Part shown: positions 1 to 8,349 of the stretch, piece by piece | Position numbering within the stretch: the first letter of the stretch is position 1 | Layout: each line of letters opens with the position of its first letter | Origin: Chloroflexota bacterium | GTDB taxonomy: Bacteria > Chloroflexota > Dehalococcoidia > Lucifugimonadales > Lucifugimonadaceae | Assembly (NCBI GenBank): GCA_002730555.1 | Contig: PCAM01000004.1 | Coordinates: 2,013 to 66,012, forward strand | DNA: 64,000 bases | Reading direction: 5' to 3' | Notes under the pieces: generated by a model | What the model was told of the DNA's origin: nothing | Seen by the model: the letters and a program-made list of their open reading frames with translations, nothing else | Database searches by the model: none | Position numbers and translations under genes: made by a program

Positions 1-1151
1 AAGATATACACCGAAGCCAGGAACACGAGCCAGTTGATGCCGGCCATGTACCAGAGCTCCGACGTGGACGGCGAAGGCCAGATCAGGACCAGAACTCCGC
101 TGACGACCAGGTTGATCAGCGTCAACTCGAAGAGCGCCTTCCAGGCGAAGTTCATGATCTGGTCGATCCGAAGTCGCGGCCAGCTCGCCCTGACCCAGAC
201 GATGACGGCCAGAACGGCCACCATCTTGCCCACGAACCACAGCTGTGAGGGGATCGGGTCGAAACCGTGCCAGCCGCCCAGGAACACGGCAGTGATGACG
301 CCGCTGGTGGCGATGGTGGCGGCGAACTCGGACAGGAAGAACAATCCGAACTTCATGCTCGAGTAGTCGGTCATGTAGCCAGCGACGATCTCAGATTCTG
401 CCTCGGCGACGTCGAACGGGGTGCGGTTCAGTTCCGCCATGGATGCCACGAGGAATACGAAGAAGCCAAGAGGCTGCACGATGAAGAACGGGATCGTCTG
501 GGCGTCGACGATGGCCACCAGTGAGAGCGAACCGGACAACATCAGCACACCGATGAGTGATATGACGAGCGGGATTTCGTAGCTGATCAGCATGGCGACA
601 GCGCGCATCGCGCTGAACATGGCGTAGCGGTTGCCGGAGCCCAACGCCGCCGCCACGATGGCGAGCACGTTTGCGCCGCCGATGGCGATGATGAAGAGAA
701 GCGCGACGTTGATATCGGCCAGCCACGTGCCTGCGCCGAACGGGAGAACGGCGTAGATCAGCAACGCCGGGAACAGCATGAGTACCGGCGCCAGCGTAAA
801 CACGAGCCGGTCGGACACCGTCGGCACCACGTCCTCTTTGAACATGGTTTTGACGGCGTCGGCGATCGGCGTTAACAGACCGAACGGCCCCCACCTGTTG
901 GGCCCCGTCCTGCCCTGGAACCTGCCGAGCAATCGCCGCTCACCCCAGATCATCATCAACACGCCGCCGAGGATGCCGTTTATGAGCGCGGCCACGATAA
1001 TCACGGCCGTCAGCAGGAACGCCAGCCACTCCAGTCCACCTGGAAGCAGGCCGCCGCCAAACAGGCCCGAGCCCACGCAGCTTGGGTGGTCGGTAGACGA
1101 CAGTGTGCAGTAGACGTACCTGTAGAGGATGCTATCGAACGGGTCGGGCAT
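1..1151 (-). CDS. nuoH: NADH-quinone oxidoreductase subunit H (partial, C-terminus beyond window)
   Basis: Membrane subunit of complex I that lines the quinone-binding chamber and couples the peripheral arm to proton pumping. Reading the minus strand from ATG at 1151 gives an uninterrupted frame of about 383 residues to the window edge. It has several hydrophobic helices, the conserved GRTGPNRWGPFGLL segment at about residues 80-93, and the loop AELNRTPFDVAEAESE at about 239-254, which is diagnostic of NuoH. The first ~40 residues are a less hydrophobic extension with two cysteines. The start ATG shares one base with the nuoD stop (TAATG), so translation is probably coupled. The C-terminal helices and the rest of the operon lie to the left of the window. 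Confidence 0.95.
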   Translation of the reverse strand, partial: MPDPFDSILYRYVYCTLSSTDHPSCVGSGLFGGGLLPGGLEWLAFLLTAVIIVAALINGILGGVLMMIWGERRLLGRFQGRTGPNRWGPFGLLTPIADAVKTMFKEDVVPTVSDRLVFTLAPVLMLFPALLIYAVLPFGAGTWLADINVALLFIIAIGGANVLAIVAAALGSGNRYAMFSAMRAVAMLISYEIPLVISLIGVLMLSGSLSLVAIVDAQTIPFFIVQPLGFFVFLVASMAELNRTPFDVAEAESEIVAGYMTDYSSMKFGLFFLSEFAATIATSGVITAVFLGGWHGFDPIPSQLWFVGKMVAVLAVIVWVRASWPRLRIDQIMNFAWKALFELTLINLVVSGVLVLIWPSPSTSELWYMAGINWLVFLASVYI

Positions 1152-2257
1152 TAGCGGTCGACCTCGCCCATGTTGATATCAATGCTGCCAAACGTGACAA
1201 AAAGGTCGGCCAGCTTGTCGCCGATCACCATGTCACGGAGGAGCGTCAGGTTGATCAAGGATGGAGCGCGCACCTTGCAGCGGTACGGGGCGATGCCGCC
1301 ATCGCTCACCAGGTAGAAGCCGAGTTCGCCCTTGGGGCACTCGGTGCCGACGTAAGAATCGCCAACTGGAGGCCGAATCAGGGCCGGGATCTCCTTCGGT
1401 CGGACCGGACCGGGTTCTATCTGCGCGAAGCACTGCTTGATAATTTCAAGGCTCTCGCGCATCTCATGGATACGCACGATGTACCGGGCGTAGTTGTCGC
1501 TCGCCGTCGCCAGGGGTCGGTTGAACTTGACCCTGTCGTAGTACTCGTATGGCTGTCGGTGGCGCAGGTCCCAGTCCACACCGGAAGCCCTGAGCACGGG
1601 CCCGGTGACGGAGGCGTCAATTAACGACTGGCTGTCGACCACGGCGACCCCGTCACAACGAGCGGCCACTATCTCGTTCCCGCTGATCAGGTCTTCGTAC
1701 TCGTCGATGCGATGCGGCATCTCAGCCAGGAAGCGGTCCAGCGCTGGCCAGAAATCGTCCGGCGCGTCCATGAACACGCCGCCGGGACGCATGTAGCTGT
1801 TGGTTATCCGGGCGCCGCAGAGGCGCTCGAACAGCTCCAGCACCTGTTCACGTTCCCTCATCATGAAGATGAGCGGCGTGCCAAGGGCACCGAGGTCCTG
1901 CAGGAAGAACCCGGTCGCGACCAGGTGGGAGACGATCCGCTGCAGTTCGGCGGTGATCATCCTGAGCCACACGCCGCGCGGGGAGGGGTTTATGCCGGCG
2001 AGTTGCTCTACCGACAGGATGTAGGAGAGGTTGTTGGTCATGGACGCCACGTAGTCCATGCGGTCCGTCAGCGTCACGATCTGCGTGTAGGTGCGTGACT
2101 CGGCCAGTTTCTCCGATCCGCGATGCAGGTAACCGAAGATCGGTTCGACGTCGATTATTTCTTCGCCGTCAAAAGTCACGCGCATCCTGAACACCCCGTG
2201 CGTGCTCGGGTGCTGCGGACCTACGTTGATAGTTATGGGCTCTGTTTTGAGAGGCAT
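1151..2257 (-). CDS. nuoD: NADH-quinone oxidoreductase subunit D (49 kDa subunit)
   Basis: Peripheral-arm subunit of complex I that, with NuoB, forms the quinone reduction site. The 368-residue product begins MPLKTEPITINVGPQHPSTH; NVGPQHPSTHG is the family hallmark and carries the quinone-site His. FGYLHRGSEKLAE follows, and the C-terminus ends GEVDR as is typical. I chose ATG 2257 because family similarity starts there; an in-frame GTG at 2287 would add ten unconserved residues. Nuo order here is A-B-C-D-H on the minus strand, with D separated from C by 57 bases. Length is close to the usual 370-400. Confidence 0.95.
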   Translation of the reverse strand: MPLKTEPITINVGPQHPSTHGVFRMRVTFDGEEIIDVEPIFGYLHRGSEKLAESRTYTQIVTLTDRMDYVASMTNNLSYILSVEQLAGINPSPRGVWLRMITAELQRIVSHLVATGFFLQDLGALGTPLIFMMREREQVLELFERLCGARITNSYMRPGGVFMDAPDDFWPALDRFLAEMPHRIDEYEDLISGNEIVAARCDGVAVVDSQSLIDASVTGPVLRASGVDWDLRHRQPYEYYDRVKFNRPLATASDNYARYIVRIHEMRESLEIIKQCFAQIEPGPVRPKEIPALIRPPVGDSYVGTECPKGELGFYLVSDGGIAPYRCKVRAPSLINLTLLRDMVIGDKLADLFVTFGSIDINMGEVDR

Positions 2258-2314
2258 GGTGGGGTCTGGTGACCGTGGCGCGCCCACTGAATCAGGACGC
2301 GTGGCGGGCGGACT

Positions 2315-2761
2315 CTACAGAAAGTCCTTTCTGTGTGGATGGCCCTCGAATCCCTCCCAGAGGAAGATCCGCTTCATCTCGTCTCGCCCTTCGAAGCGAA
2401 TACCCATGAGGTCGTAAACCTCACGCTCCTGGAGTTCGGCCCCCCGCCAGATTTCTAGAACGGACGGCACCACCGGGTCTACGCGGCCCTCGCCGCAGCG
2501 GACCTTGACGATGGCACGTCGGTTTTGGCTCAGAGACAGCAGGTGATACACCATTTCGAAATAACCGACGTAGTCCACACCGGTCACACCGATCAGCATC
2601 TGGAAGCCGGCGGCCTTCAGACCACCCATGACTTCTGGCAACCGGTCCGCGGATACCCAGACATCGGTATCGTTGCTTCCGGTAACCGATCCGGCTGCGA
2701 TCGCCTCGATCTGCGTTGTCAGATCTTCTCCAGAGGAGTGGAACGCCGTTTTGGATGGCAT
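2315..2761 (-). CDS. nuoC: NADH-quinone oxidoreductase subunit C (30 kDa subunit)
   Basis: Hydrophilic complex I subunit. The 148-residue product contains the conserved C-terminal block with EREVYDLMGIRFEGR and a terminal GFEGHPHRKDFL, both typical of the 30-kDa subunit. The start ATG at 2761 overlaps the nuoB stop by one base (TAATG). An open frame continues upstream of this ATG but is only the shadow of nuoB. At about 150 residues it is a standalone NuoC, not a NuoCD fusion. Confidence 0.93.
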   Translation of the reverse strand: MPSKTAFHSSGEDLTTQIEAIAAGSVTGSNDTDVWVSADRLPEVMGGLKAAGFQMLIGVTGVDYVGYFEMVYHLLSLSQNRRAIVKVRCGEGRVDPVVPSVLEIWRGAELQEREVYDLMGIRFEGRDEMKRIFLWEGFEGHPHRKDFL

Positions 2762-3420
2762 TACTGGCCTTCCACCGCGCGCTCTGCTCCGGCCGTCGTG
2801 CCGGACAGGCTGTATCGCTTCACCTTTTCGTGCAGCTGCATGATCCCGTACAAAAGTGCATCTGGGCGCGGCGGGCAGCCCGGGACGTAGACATCTACGG
2901 GAACGATGTGATTTACGCCGGGCACGACGGAGTAGGAACCGTAATACGGACCTCCGCTCGTCGCGCACACGCCCATGGAGATGACCCATTTGGGCTCAGG
3001 CATCTGGTCGTAGAGGCGTCGCAGCGCAGGCGCCATCTTCCACGTGACGGTCCCGGCGACGATCATCAGATCAGCCTGCCGCGGGGAGGCGCGCATCGCC
3101 TCCATGCCGAAGCGCGAGATATCAAACCGGGACATCGCCGCGCCGATCATCTCAAACGCGCAGCACGCCAGCCCGAACTGCATCGGGAACATCGACGATT
3201 TGCGGCTCCAGTTGAGCAGTGTGTCCAGAGAGGTGACGGCGACGTTGCGATCGAGGTCGTCCAGAGAGTCCAGCAGCGGTTCCGGGTAAGGGTTTGTGTG
3301 CGTGTTGCGCATCTGCGCGACCACATCGCCTTCTGCCCTATCGAGATCCCACGTCAGTTCAGCCAGGGGATGTTCCGGCGTCGGGGTAACCTGCTGGTCG
3401 TACGGGTTGCTGCGATTCAA
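2761..3420 (-). CDS. nuoB: NADH-quinone oxidoreductase subunit B (Fe-S protein PSST)
   Basis: Carries the N2 [4Fe-4S] cluster of complex I. The 219-residue product shows GLACCAFEM (tandem Cys), the further cluster cysteines in [12 protein letters not shown] and [12 protein letters not shown], all in canonical order. Compared with common NuoB (about 160-190) it has an extended acidic N-terminus of about 60 residues and a short C-terminal tail. The start is TTG at 3420, just after the nuoA stop; no ATG/GTG fits in between. GGAG lies about ten bases upstream within the end of nuoA. Confidence 0.95.
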   Translation of the reverse strand: MNRSNPYDQQVTPTPEHPLAELTWDLDRAEGDVVAQMRNTHTNPYPEPLLDSLDDLDRNVAVTSLDTLLNWSRKSSMFPMQFGLACCAFEMIGAAMSRFDISRFGMEAMRASPRQADLMIVAGTVTWKMAPALRRLYDQMPEPKWVISMGVCATSGGPYYGSYSVVPGVNHIVPVDVYVPGCPPRPDALLYGIMQLHEKVKRYSLSGTTAGAERAVEGQ

Positions 3421-3421
3421 C

Positions 3422-3880
3422 CTACACCCACTCCAGCGCTTTCTTGCGCCATGCGTAGACGTAGCCGAGCGTGACTACAGCGAGGAACACCAGCACCTCC
3501 GCCAGCACGATCCAACCGAAGGTCTCCGAGAGGACGCCGTAGCGCACCGCCCACGGGTACAGGAAGATCGTCTCCACATCGAACACCACGAACAGCAGTG
3601 CGAAGTAGTAGTAGCGGAAGTTGAACCGCGTCCAGCGTGAGCCCACGGCCCGCATGCCGGACTCGTAGGTTGCCAGTTTGACGATTTGTGAGCGTCTGTT
3701 GACCTCTTCCGGGGTGATCGCGATATCGATCGGTTCCGGCTCGGTGGGCGCCGGCCTTGTGGGCCGCATTCCGGTCAGAGTTCCCAACTTCGACAGCATG
3801 AGCATGCCGATAGGTACAGATACAGCGATCAATCCAAAGATCGCGACCAGACCGTACTGTCGGAAATAGTCTTCGCCCAA
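3422..3880 (-). CDS. nuoA: NADH-quinone oxidoreductase subunit A
   Basis: Small membrane subunit of complex I and first gene of the nuo cluster. The 152-residue protein has an N-terminal helix at about 10-32, then the NuoA signatures YESGM and [20 protein letters not shown], then a third helix near the C-terminus. Between helix 1 and the conserved block is an unusually long Pro/Glu-rich segment (about residues 35-62). It starts with ATG at 3880. The promoter for the operon would lie in 3881-4016. Confidence 0.95.
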   Translation of the reverse strand: MGEDYFRQYGLVAIFGLIAVSVPIGMLMLSKLGTLTGMRPTRPAPTEPEPIDIAITPEEVNRRSQIVKLATYESGMRAVGSRWTRFNFRYYYFALLFVVFDVETIFLYPWAVRYGVLSETFGWIVLAEVLVFLAVVTLGYVYAWRKKALEWV

Positions 3881-4016
3881 ACCGAATTCCCTCGTCTTCA
3901 GGTTGCGGGCTGGAGCATATCAAAGCCCCGATACGCCCACAAGTGAAATAGACCACAATCGGATCAATCAACCCCACCCGCGCATGAAATAACGGATGAT
4001 TCGTCGCCCGATACGG

Positions 4017-4640
4017 TTATGGATTACACGTTGAAGTCGGTGATACCTCGGCCATCTGCGCGCCCTGAATCACATCGAACCCTTGGCCGCCGGAACCGAA
4101 AACTGCGACCGTCATTCCCATTTTCGAGGTGGGGCTGTTGATCACGGCGCCCACCCCAATGGTGGCGGAATATCCAATCAGCGCGGCAACGCCCATGGAA
4201 CACCATCCGGGATCACCTGACACGCCTGCCGTGGCGCAATGATCGCGACCTTCGCCATCTGGTAAACGTCGGCTCCGTCGTCGTGTAGTCGAGCGGCGCC
4301 GTCGTACTGGAGCGCGCCCATCTGGGCGTTCGTGTCGCAAAGTTGCGGGCTTTCGATCCGGCAGGACCGGCAGTGGCCGTAATTGGAGACGAAGGACATG
4401 ATGCAGCGATCCCCAGGCTTCACCCGGGTAACCCCTGGATCAACCTCTTCGACCGTCTCGGCGACCTCGTGCCCGCGCACCACAGGCAGCGGCAGGATGG
4501 CCGTTCCGTGCATTACATGGATGTCGCTCGGACACCCCACGGCGGCCTCCATGCGCACCCCAACCTCGCCCGCTTTAGGAGGGTCCTGGTCAACTCTTTC
4601 ACTTGGAGAAGGGTTCTCGCTTCGTGCAGTACGGCTGCCT
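4017..4640 (-). pseudogene. Decayed zinc-dependent alcohol dehydrogenase (N-terminal half, at least two frameshifts)
   Basis: Three minus-strand frames read in succession like one medium-chain zinc alcohol dehydrogenase. Around 4640-4595 one frame reads AAVLHEARTLLQVKEL. After a shift, the next frame from about 4585 reads DPPKAGEVGVRMEAAVGC, then RGHEVAETVEEVDPGVTRVK and the structural-zinc loop GHCRSCRIESPQLC. A second shift near 4200 leads to GVAALIGYSATIGVGAVIN and the Rossmann start TVAVFGSGGQGFDVIQGAQ, then a stop at 4017. The usual protein is about 360 residues; only the first 215 or so remain. The first of four structural-zinc Cys is Tyr, and the residue after the catalytic Cys is Pro instead of His. 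This is decay, not a working enzyme. Confidence 0.8.
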
Positions 4641-4751
4641 CGGTCAACGACGGACGTCTTTTGGATTCGGTTACGTGTGAATTGTGGCGGTGTTACTTTA
4701 ACAGCGAACGGCCTAGATTCGCGGGGAAAGTTCATATGAAAACGAGCACAT

Positions 4752-4786
4752 AAAAGAAGGCCCCGGAGGTTTCCGGGGCCTTCTTT
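4752..4786 (-). terminator. Rho-independent terminator after the SelW-like gene
   Basis: A perfect 15-base-pair inverted repeat, 4753-4767 against 4772-4786, with a 4-base loop. The arms carry GGCCCCGGA flanked by an A-run and a T-run, so it can stop transcription in both directions. On the minus strand it lies 20 bases beyond the stop of the selenoprotein-like gene and separates it from the ADH remnant. Confidence 0.9.
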
Positions 4787-4806
4787 CTGTCATCTTTCAG
4801 GTCGGA

Positions 4807-5094
4807 CTAGTCGGCTACGCCGACCGGGGCCTGGGCAACTTTCTCTTGAAGCAGCTTCTTGAGCGCTTTCACGTTGCCGTTGAGGTCCGGGAACTTCCCA
4901 TCGTTTTGCGCCTTGTCGAAGACGATCTCTCCGTCAAACGCAATCTTGAAGACGCCACTGCCGCCGGGTGTGACGGTTACCGCCACATCGGCTCCAACGG
5001 CCTCGAAAAATTCGGTTGCCATCCAGGCAGCCACGTTGTGGTGGCCTCAAGGAACGCAGTAAGTGATCTCCGCCTGTACTTTGCCTTCAGCCAT
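4807..5094 (-). CDS. SelW/Rdx-family selenoprotein (in-frame TGA as selenocysteine)
   Basis: A thioredoxin-like-fold redox protein of the Rdx (SelW/SelT/SelH) family. Reading from ATG 5094, which has a strong AGGAG four bases upstream, the product starts MAEGKVQAEITYCVP. Codon 16 is TGA (5049-5047) and falls exactly at the last position of the family's CxxC/CxxU motif, giving CVPUGHHN. The frame continues for 79 residues with GGSGVFKIAFDGEIVFDK and KFPDL, the Rdx core, and stops at TAG 4809. Total is 95 residues, the normal size for the family. If TGA were read as stop, only a 15-residue peptide would be made and the downstream Rdx core would lack both its motif and a ribosome site. No sel genes are in the window. 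Alternative: a nonsense mutation in a Cys homologue, unlikely given the exact position. Confidence 0.82.
5029..5046 (-). promoter_or_regulatory. Possible bacterial SECIS-type hairpin just after the TGA codon
   Basis: On the minus strand the bases directly after the TGA can pair: GGCCAC (5046-5041) with GTGGCT (5034-5029), with loop CACAAC. This gives five Watson-Crick pairs plus one G-U pair. Bacterial selenocysteine insertion uses a hairpin just downstream of UGA inside the coding region. The position fits, but the hairpin starts closer to UGA than most described examples, and I could not fold the region computationally. Confidence 0.35.
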
Positions 5095-5228
5095 GTGGCT
5101 CCTCTCCCCTTTGCGTCGGGAACGTGGTTCTCAAACGATAACGTAGTGCTGGCGCCGGTCAATGTCAAATAAGGATCAGCACTCATCCTGCGATCTGGCA
5201 CTCCTCAAACGGAGTCTCCGCTTCCCTC

Positions 5229-5234
5229 TATAAT
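5229..5234 (+). promoter_or_regulatory. Possible -10 box upstream of the GNAT gene
   Basis: A perfect TATAAT 43 bases before the ATG at 5277. I see no convincing -35 box at 16-18 bases upstream, so this is weak. A run of ten C residues (5249-5258) lies between it and the ribosome site GAGGAGG. Confidence 0.25.
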
Positions 5235-5276
5235 TGCCCAACACAGCGCCCCCCCCCCAAATCACGAGGAGGCCTC

Positions 5277-5873
5277 ATGCGATTCGAAGTTGTCCTGGCC
5301 GAAGTCACACGAGAAGACGTTGGGCGAATCGCCGAATGGCTTGAGGATCCAGAGGTTTCCGAGATGTGGTTCGGGAGATACACCTACGGCGAACCCGCCC
5401 ATCTTGGCTATGAACCGCTCAAGATGCTCGACGCCACCCAGGCCGAATGGGATGAGGTCTTCAACGATCCACACCACGAGCCGCATCGGTCGATCCTTTC
5501 AGTACGCACCACTTCGGGAGAGCACATCGGCGAGGCGCAACTGGCGATCGATGAGGCTCTGGGTGATGCCCAGCTTTCCGTCCTTATAGGGCGCAAAGAG
5601 CTGTGGCACCGCGGCTACGGAACGGCGACGGTGATCTCCTGCCTTGACCACGTCTTCCGGAACCTAGGTCTGTTTCGGGCGTGGGTCGATGTGCCGGAAT
5701 ACAACACCGCCGCCCGAGACATGTTTGAACACCTGGGCTTCATCCACGAGGGAACGTTACGGCAGAGCCGACCGCACGACGGTGCCCGCCACAACTCCGT
5801 GATCCTGGGGATGCTCGCCAACGAGTACACACGTCTGAGCGAAGCGATCAACCAGGGCACCCATTCGGTCTAA
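5277..5873 (+). CDS. GNAT family N-acetyltransferase (RimJ/RimL-like)
   Basis: Predicted acetyl-CoA-dependent N-acetyltransferase of 198 residues. The acetyl-CoA-binding core is visible as GRKELWHRGYGTATV at about residues 103-117. It is followed by YNTAARDMFEHLGFIHEGTL, the typical substrate-side block of RimJ/RimL and spermidine-type GNATs. The start has a strong GAGGAGG seven bases upstream. The gene stands alone between a divergent selenoprotein gene and convergent fatty-acid genes. The substrate cannot be told from sequence. Confidence 0.85.
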   Translation: MRFEVVLAEVTREDVGRIAEWLEDPEVSEMWFGRYTYGEPAHLGYEPLKMLDATQAEWDEVFNDPHHEPHRSILSVRTTSGEHIGEAQLAIDEALGDAQLSVLIGRKELWHRGYGTATVISCLDHVFRNLGLFRAWVDVPEYNTAARDMFEHLGFIHEGTLRQSRPHDGARHNSVILGMLANEYTRLSEAINQGTHSV

Positions 5874-5894
5874 CCCAGGCCGAACCGGCGACCC

Positions 5895-6689
5895 CTAGCG
5901 GCCCTTCCACTCCGGTTGGCGTTTCGTGAGGAACGCGTCGATACCCTCATGGGCGTCGTGGGCCTGCATGTTTTCGGTCATCAGCTTTTCAGCCACCTCG
6001 TACGCCGGGCCGTAATCGAGGCCGATCTGGGCGTAAAAGGAACGCTTGCCAATCGCCAGTGTGTACGAGCTGGCGTCGGAGACGTGCCGTGCCAGTTCCA
6101 TCGTGCGCTCGTGTAGTTCGTCCGCCGGAACAACCCGGCTTACGAGCCCGAACTGAAGCGCCTCGTCGGCCGTGATCGGCAACCCGGTGAGCAACATTTC
6201 CATGGCTTTCTTCTGAGGCACCGCACGCGCCAGGGCGACACCCGGTGTGATGCAGAACAGGCCGTTACGCACGCCCGGCGTCGCAAAACGCGCCTCTTCA
6301 GATGCGATCGCCAAGTCACATGAAGCCACGAGTTGGCAACCAGCCGCCGTGGCCAGACCGCCAACCTCTGCGATCACCGGTTGTGGAAGCAGGCGGATCG
6401 CCTCCATCACCACCGTCGCCATATTGAACACGTGAGCGTTGTTCGCCTCATCGCCTTCGAGCAGCTCCTTCAGATCGTGGCCGGAGCTGTATACGTGGCC
6501 CTCCGCCCGGATAATGACCACCCTCACCTCTTCGTCCACAGCGACGATATCCAACTTCTCCTCCAATCGGGAGAGAAGCTGCGACGACACGGCGTTCCGC
6601 CGGCGCGGATTGTTCAGAGTGAGGATTGCGACCCCATCCTGGATTTCGTCCAGAACCAGGTCCTGCGCCTCAGTTGATGCGCCTGTCAT
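5895..6689 (-). CDS. Enoyl-CoA hydratase/isomerase family protein
   Basis: Crotonase-fold protein of 264 residues. It has the oxyanion-hole segment SSGHDLKELL (about 68-77) and the second segment AEVGGLATAAGCQLVASCDL (about 106-125). At the position of the second catalytic Glu the sequence is ITPGVAL, without the Glu usual for hydratases, so isomerase or another crotonase activity is possible. The C-terminus ends FLTKRQPEWKGR, typical of the family. Its ATG lies 20 bases inside the end of the acyl-CoA synthetase gene, so the two are co-transcribed and probably act on the same acyl-CoA. Confidence 0.9.
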   Translation of the reverse strand: MTGASTEAQDLVLDEIQDGVAILTLNNPRRRNAVSSQLLSRLEEKLDIVAVDEEVRVVIIRAEGHVYSSGHDLKELLEGDEANNAHVFNMATVVMEAIRLLPQPVIAEVGGLATAAGCQLVASCDLAIASEEARFATPGVRNGLFCITPGVALARAVPQKKAMEMLLTGLPITADEALQFGLVSRVVPADELHERTMELARHVSDASSYTLAIGKRSFYAQIGLDYGPAYEVAEKLMTENMQAHDAHEGIDAFLTKRQPEWKGR

Positions 6690-8277
6690 GTCCGGCCCAC
6701 TCCTTGTCTCGAAGAACGAATTTCTGGATTTTGCCTGTCGCCGTCTTGGGAAGCTCGCCGAACTCGACGTGCTTGGGCGCTTTGAAGTGCGCTATCCGCT
6801 CCCGGCAGAACTCAATTATCTCTTCCGCAGATGCGTCGGCGCCATCGTTCTGGACGACGAACGCCTTCGGCACCTCGCCCCAGCGCTCGTCCGGCACTCC
6901 GACGATGCACACCTCCATCACGGAGGGATGCTCCATAATCACCTTCTCGACCTCCTGGCTGGAGATGTTCTCTCCCCCGGAGATGATGACGTCTTTGGCG
7001 CGGTCTCTTAGCTCAACATACCCGTCCGGGTGCCATACACCGAGGTCGCCGGAGTGGAACCAGCCTCCGGTGAACGCCTTGTCCGTGGCCTCCTGGTCGT
7101 TGTAGTAGCCAGACATCACCATGTTTCCGCGCATCACAACCTCGCCCATCGTCTCGGCATCGCGCGGCACGTCGCTCATGTTCTCGTCCACAACCCTCAA
7201 TCCCGGCTCAGCCAGAATGAATGCGACGCCCTGCCGTGATTTGAGATTCGCCCGCTCATGGATGTCCAGCGAGTCCCAGGCCGGTTGCTCGGCGGAGACG
7301 GTTATCGGGCCATACGTTTCGGTCAGGCCGTAGGTGTGCACAATTGTTGCGCCCATGTCCTCGATGGATCGAATGACTTGCGGAGCGGGCGGCGCCCCTG
7401 CGGTCATGATCCGCACATCGGCCAGCTTCCCCTCCCCGGCGAGCGGCGAGGAGTACAGAGCGGTCAGCACAGTGGGTGCGGCGCACATGTGGCTCACGCC
7501 CTGATCGGCGACGAGGTCGTATACCTCTCGGGCGTCGATGCGGCGCAGACAGAGGTGCGTGCCGCCGACCGCCGTTACGGCCCAGGTGAAGCACCAGCCG
7601 TTGCAGTGGAACATCGGCAGCGTCCATAAATACACGCTGCGCCAGTTGATCCCGATCTCCAGCGCCTCTCCAAGCGCCGACAGATAAGCACCGCGGCCGC
7701 TGTACTCAACACCCTTGGGCATACCGGTCGTGCCGGAGGTGTAGTCGATCGCCACCGAGTCCATCTCGGAATTGAGTCTTACGGAAGGGTCGCCATCGGG
7801 CGCAGCCGCCAGGAATTCTTCGTAATCCGGGCCGACGATGTCGTCGGCGCGCGGGAACGTGTCCACCGACTGGACGAAGGTCGTCACCCCGGGCACGTCG
7901 CCCTTTAGGGAACGAACGATCGGGGCGTACTCGGAGTCGAAAACGAGCACCTTCGCTCCTGAGTGGTTCAGGATGTACGAGATCTCACGTGCTGACAGGC
8001 GGATGTTGATCGCAACAAGAATCGCACCCAGCCGCATCGGCCCGTAGTGGCCTTCCAGCATCGCCGGCACATTTGGCACTAGGAATGCGACCTTGTCGCC
8101 GTACTCAACTCCCACGTTCGCCAGCGCCGACGCCAGCCGGCGTACGCGATCGGCTAACTCGGCGTAGGTATAGGTGGTATCGCCGTAAAGCACGGCCGCT
8201 TTGTCCGGATAAACGGATGCGCTCCGGTCCAGGAACGATGTCGGGCAGAGTGACTCAAATCCGACCGGGTTGTTCAT
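6670..8277 (-). CDS. Acyl-CoA synthetase (AMP-binding, fatty-acid/aryl acid CoA ligase)
   Basis: ATP-dependent ligase that activates a carboxylic acid through an acyl-adenylate to its CoA thioester. The 535-residue protein has the phosphate-binding motif DYTSGTTGMPKGVEYS at about 170-185, the A5-type motif HTYGLTETYGP, the hinge GWFHSGDLGVWHPDGYVELR, and the catalytic C-terminal Lys region LPKTATGKIQKFVLR. It overlaps the downstream enoyl-CoA hydratase gene by 20 bases. Length and layout resemble medium/long-chain FadD-like proteins; the substrate is not predictable. Confidence 0.9.
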   Translation of the reverse strand: MNNPVGFESLCPTSFLDRSASVYPDKAAVLYGDTTYTYAELADRVRRLASALANVGVEYGDKVAFLVPNVPAMLEGHYGPMRLGAILVAINIRLSAREISYILNHSGAKVLVFDSEYAPIVRSLKGDVPGVTTFVQSVDTFPRADDIVGPDYEEFLAAAPDGDPSVRLNSEMDSVAIDYTSGTTGMPKGVEYSGRGAYLSALGEALEIGINWRSVYLWTLPMFHCNGWCFTWAVTAVGGTHLCLRRIDAREVYDLVADQGVSHMCAAPTVLTALYSSPLAGEGKLADVRIMTAGAPPAPQVIRSIEDMGATIVHTYGLTETYGPITVSAEQPAWDSLDIHERANLKSRQGVAFILAEPGLRVVDENMSDVPRDAETMGEVVMRGNMVMSGYYNDQEATDKAFTGGWFHSGDLGVWHPDGYVELRDRAKDVIISGGENISSQEVEKVIMEHPSVMEVCIVGVPDERWGEVPKAFVVQNDGADASAEEIIEFCRERIAHFKAPKHVEFGELPKTATGKIQKFVLRDKEWAGHDRRIN

Positions 8278-8349
8278 GACGCCTCTCCCTGTTTTCTTGG
8301 TGCTTGAACCTGGATGAGTTACGTTCGATCTGCGATGCCGTCGCTTCGA

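Noticed and set aside
391-894. Open minus-strand frame inside nuoH
   Set aside because: It is an Arg-rich out-of-frame shadow of nuoH, whose own frame is continuous from 1151 to the window edge.
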